From contig JAPLJY010000134.1 of the NCBI GenBank assembly GCA_026388345.1, forward strand, positions 1-7,851: a DNA stretch of 7,851 nucleotides. Reading direction: 5' to 3'. Below the pieces are notes generated by a model. That model saw only the letters and a program-made list of their open reading frames with translations, ran no database searches and was not told the origin of the DNA. Shown here one piece after another: positions 5,977 through 7,851 of the stretch. Every line of letters starts with the position of its first letter. The first letter of the stretch is position 1. Source of the stretch: Deltaproteobacteria bacterium (lineage in GTDB: Bacteria > Desulfobacterota > Syntrophia > Syntrophales > UBA5619). Position numbers and translations under genes: made by a program.

Positions 5977-6440
5977 GTGGGAAAAAAAACGATCTAATCA
6001 GCGGAGGAATTTTTGCGGCCCTCGGGATTTTAATTTTCGTCCTTACCCTGCACTTCCCTTCCCTGGAAGGAGGACATCCGGGACCCTCCCTGTTCCCGAG
6101 GATTCTGGCCATTCTCTTCATTTTTTTCGGGGTGATTGTCATTTGGCGGGGCTGGCGCTCGGCCAATGTGAAAACGGAGGAGTCCCCCGCCGAGGAGGAA
6201 ACCCCGCCGAATAAATTCAACCCGATCCTGGTGATCATTCTGATCGCGGGGTTCATCGTCCTGGCGCCCATAGTAGGATTCTTTATTGCCGGTACGGTGC
6301 TCCTGGCGATCCTGATGCTCAGGCTAGGGGTCTCCATACCCAAAAGCGTGATCGTTTCGATCTTGCTGGCGGCCTTTATCTACACGGTTTTTTCCAAGGG
6401 CCTGCGGGTGCCCCTGCCAATCGGATATTTGGGATGGTGA
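5977..6440 (+). CDS. tctB: TTT-system small membrane subunit TctB (154 aa) with a -1 shift in an A8 run near the start
   Basis: TctB is the small, poorly conserved four-helix membrane subunit that partners TctA. The TctB-like frame reads KKNDLISGGIFAALGILIF, then HFPSLEGGHPGPSLFPRILA (26-45) and hydrophobic helices at roughly 8-26, 42-57, 83-117 and 122-140, with an acidic loop (about 67-80), ending in GYLGW. That frame has no ATG, GTG or TTG near its beginning. A GTG at 5977, with GGAGA seven to eight bases upstream, reads V-G-K-K-T-I then stops at TAA (5995-5997). Adding one A to the A8 run (5982-5989), or slipping -1 on A-AAA-AAA, joins it exactly into MGKKNDLISGG. This is therefore probably a homopolymer base-call error, but slippage or a real frameshift remains possible. 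Without it, translation could only begin at a GTG at 6132 and would lose the first helix. The gene ends four bases before the tctA ATG. Confidence 0.8.
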
Positions 6441-6444
6441 TGAT

Positions 6445-7410
6445 ATGGACTTTGTCATTCAAGGCTTGGGGCTGCTGATGGCCCCCAAGGTTTTGTTGGT
6501 AATCTGCGCCAGTTCCCTCTACGGCCTGTTCGTCGGGTCGATCCCGGGGCTCAGCGCGACGCTGGCCGTTTCGCTCCTGATCCCCTTCACCTTTTTCATG
6601 GACCCGGTCCCGGCCCTGGTCTCCATCGTGTGCATGTCGGCCATGGCCATCTTTGCGGGCGACATCCCGGCGGCGCTGGTGCGCATCCCGGGAACACCCT
6701 CCTCGGCCGCCTACACCAATGACTCCTTCGCCCTCTCCCAACAGGGCAAGGCGGAGATGGTCCTGGGGGTGGACGTGGCCTTCTCGGCCGTCGGCGGCCT
6801 GATGGGGGCCGTCGTCCTGATGACCTCCGCCCCCTTGCTGGCGGATTTGGCTATGAAGTTCTCCTCCTTCGAGTACTTCTGGCTGGCCGCGCTCGGGCTC
6901 AGCGCCACGGTGATGGTTTCGGTCGGATCCCAGGCCAAGGGCGCGCTGGCCATGGTCCTCGGCATCTTTCTTTCCACGATCGGCGTGGACATCACCTTGG
7001 GCTACCCCCGGTTCACCTTCGGCAATGTGGATCTGCTCAACGGCATCTCCTTCATCCCGGCGATGATCGGCGTCTTCGGCATCTCCGAGGTCATGCGGAA
7101 CGTGATGCAAGGGCAGATACAGTACTCCATCCCCCCGGTGCGGGCGGGGAATATCTTCAAGGGAGTGGGCAAGCTGTTCATCCGCTACAAGTGGAACGTC
7201 CTGCGGTCGGGAGCACTCGGGACCTTCATCGGCGTCCTGCCGGGCGCGGACGACGACATCCGCGCATTTGCAGAGCAAGTTCATCAGAAATTCAATACCA
7301 GGATCGTCGCGATCACCATTCGGTATCCCGACTCGTTTGAGCAGCATCGCTGGGAGTCGGCGGCCGTGCACGCCGACGGTACATTCTTCCGCTCGCCCGC
7401 CGTCAAATGA
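6445..7410 (+). CDS. tctA: TTT-system large membrane subunit TctA, truncated at about residue 270 and fused to a sugar-kinase fragment
   Basis: TctA is the main channel-forming permease, normally about 500 residues with around a dozen helices. The start is the ATG at 6445, four bases after tctB. Family motifs are clear: YGLFVGSIPGLSATLAVSLL (about 25-44), IFAGDIPAALVRIPGTPSSA (71-90), LSQQGKAEMVLG and ISFIPAMIGVFGISEVM (about 199-215). GTFIGVLPGA ends at residue 268, where family members continue as GAGADIAAW or similar; here the protein reads DDDIRAFAEQVHQKF and then resembles a PfkB sugar kinase up to the TGA at 7408-7410. The C-terminal half of the permease is missing, so transport function is doubtful as printed. 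The abrupt, in-frame change of family points to recombination or chimeric assembly rather than gradual divergence. Confidence 0.86.
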   Translation: MDFVIQGLGLLMAPKVLLVICASSLYGLFVGSIPGLSATLAVSLLIPFTFFMDPVPALVSIVCMSAMAIFAGDIPAALVRIPGTPSSAAYTNDSFALSQQGKAEMVLGVDVAFSAVGGLMGAVVLMTSAPLLADLAMKFSSFEYFWLAALGLSATVMVSVGSQAKGALAMVLGIFLSTIGVDITLGYPRFTFGNVDLLNGISFIPAMIGVFGISEVMRNVMQGQIQYSIPPVRAGNIFKGVGKLFIRYKWNVLRSGALGTFIGVLPGADDDIRAFAEQVHQKFNTRIVAITIRYPDSFEQHRWESAAVHADGTFFRSPAVK

Positions 7411-7511
7411 AGCAGACCCTGATGTTTGATCTGTCGATCATTGACAAGAATGAAGTGCAGGCGTTGATGAAAGCCGATTTGACGGGCGGCGGCAAGCGCA
7501 CTTCACGATAG
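7258..7511 (+). pseudogene. kdgK: Remnant of a PfkB-family sugar kinase (2-keto-3-deoxygluconate kinase-like), internally deleted
   Basis: Two pieces in different frames resemble the C-terminal part of KDG kinases. The first (7258-7407, read through from tctA) gives RAFAEQVHQKF, TRIVAITIRYPDS and SAAVHADGTFFRSPAVK, like the strand before the catalytic loop. The second (7407-7511, ATG to TAG) gives MKQTLMFDLSIIDKNEVQAL followed by ADLTGGGKR, like the extreme C-terminus of this family. The catalytic GxGD segment and about 50-100 residues expected between them are absent, and the frame changes at the join near 7406. The second piece could be translated on its own as a 34-residue peptide but has no known function. 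Placement just ahead of eda fits a former KDG-kinase/KDPG-aldolase pair. The family call rests on short segments and is moderately sure. Confidence 0.58.
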
Positions 7512-7512
7512 A

Positions 7513-7537
7513 GACCCCCGGGGTCAAGACCCGGGTC
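7513..7537. repeat. Two adjacent GC-rich palindromes ahead of eda
   Basis: GACCCC-C-GGGGTC (7513-7525) and GACCCGGGTC (7528-7537) lie side by side in the gap between the kinase remnant and eda. They can each fold or pair with one another. There is no T-run, so a terminator is unlikely; an mRNA-stabilising hairpin or operator is possible. Confidence 0.35.
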
Positions 7538-7549
7538 CGGGAGGGTAAA

Positions 7550-7851
7550 ATGAACAAGACCGAAAAGTTGAATCTGATTCGTGAGACGGGCGTCATCGCC
7601 ATCATGCGCGCACAAAGCCCCGATCAACTGACCGCGGCTGCCGATGCGATCAAAAAGGGCGGCGTGCGGGTGATTGAAGTGACGATGACGACACCCGGCG
7701 CATTGACTGTGATTGCTGAAGCCGCCAAGCGGTACGGGCAGGAGGTGCTGTTTGGGGCAGGCACCGTTCTGGACCCGGAAACCGCCCGTTCGGCCATCCT
7801 GGCCGGCGCGGGTTTTGTCGTCGCCCCGACGCTCAATCTGGAAGTGATTGC
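7550..7851 (+). CDS. eda: KDPG/KHG aldolase, N-terminal 100 residues (cut by window edge)
   Basis: Eda splits 2-keto-3-deoxy-6-phosphogluconate into pyruvate and glyceraldehyde 3-phosphate, the last Entner-Doudoroff step, in the cytoplasm. The start is the ATG at 7550, with GGGAGGG six bases upstream. The first TIM-barrel strands match the family: GVIAIMR (14-20), GVRVIEVTMTTPGAL (38-52) with the catalytic glutamate at E43, VLFGAGTVLD (66-75) and AGFVVAPTLNLEVI (87-100). The Schiff-base lysine lies beyond the window. Many members have Arg in the motif EVTxRT; here the sequence is EVTMTT, so sugar-acid specificity may differ (for example KDPGal or an unphosphorylated substrate). The kinase remnant directly upstream supports a role in 2-keto-3-deoxy sugar-acid breakdown. 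Confidence 0.9.
   Translation, partial: MNKTEKLNLIRETGVIAIMRAQSPDQLTAAADAIKKGGVRVIEVTMTTPGALTVIAEAAKRYGQEVLFGAGTVLDPETARSAILAGAGFVVAPTLNLEVI

Noticed and set aside
5918..6214. 98-codon plus-strand open frame starting before the terminator
   Set aside because: It reads through the terminator stem and then in the wrong frame across tctB; no hydrophobic helices.
5339..6343. 334-codon minus-strand open frame
   Set aside because: It is antisense to tctC, the terminator and tctB; the composition (Ser/Arg/Pro-rich) is that of a mirror of GC-rich coding DNA.
6376..7371. 331-codon minus-strand open frame rich in His, Asp, Gly and Arg
   Set aside because: It is antisense to tctA; the charged, repetitive composition is the usual shadow of a hydrophobic membrane-protein gene.
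1..7851. CRISPR array, tRNA/rRNA genes or insertion sequence
   Set aside because: No regularly spaced direct repeats, no tRNA-like cloverleaf, no transposase and no terminal inverted repeats were noticed at the suspected junctions.

Overview
The window looks like chromosomal DNA of an anaerobic, probably Desulfobacterota-like bacterium. This is inferred from a tungsten-type aldehyde:ferredoxin oxidoreductase (AOR) with a four-cluster ferredoxin partner, a phenylacetate-CoA ligase and a tripartite tricarboxylate (TTT) uptake system. No rRNA, tRNA, CRISPR array or transposase was seen.

Layout. Every gene to the left of about 4510 is on the minus strand. Read in its own direction this arm runs: ferredoxin (4509-4123), AOR (4123-2291), DapA-family aldolase (2291-1374), D-2-hydroxyacid dehydrogenase (1399-392), then, after a short gap with its own candidate promoter, the start of paaK (225 to the window edge). 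The ferredoxin/AOR and AOR/aldolase borders are TGATG overlaps, so these three genes look like one translationally coupled operon. A control region of about 380 bp (4510-4892) separates them from a divergent plus-strand arm: tctC (4893-5882), a strong intrinsic terminator (5922-5954), tctB (5977-6440), a truncated tctA (6445 to about 7257), a broken piece of a PfkB/KdgK-like sugar kinase (about 7258-7511) and the first 100 codons of eda (7550 to the edge).

How the genes could work together (inference). The Bug/TctC binding protein with TctB and TctA would import a carboxylate. A class I pyruvate-type aldolase could split a 2-oxo acid into pyruvate and an aldehyde, and the tungsten AOR with its ferredoxin could oxidise that aldehyde to an acid. 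The control region carries three palindromes, one lying exactly between the -35 and -10 of the tctC promoter and one whose core matches the FadR operator, which suggests substrate-responsive repression of both arms.

The region is damaged or mosaic. AOR has an in-frame amber codon at codon 304. tctB needs a -1 shift, or one extra A, in an A8 run at codons 2-4. TctA stops resembling its family just after its LPGA motif and runs into a sugar-kinase fragment. That kinase lacks its catalytic core. The aldolase ends in an atypical tail that overlaps the dehydrogenase start. The two gene ends facing outward from the transporter/AOR block (the 3' ends of the aldolase and tctA genes) are both abnormal, so the block of about 1440-7257 is either an insertion into other DNA or a chimeric assembly.
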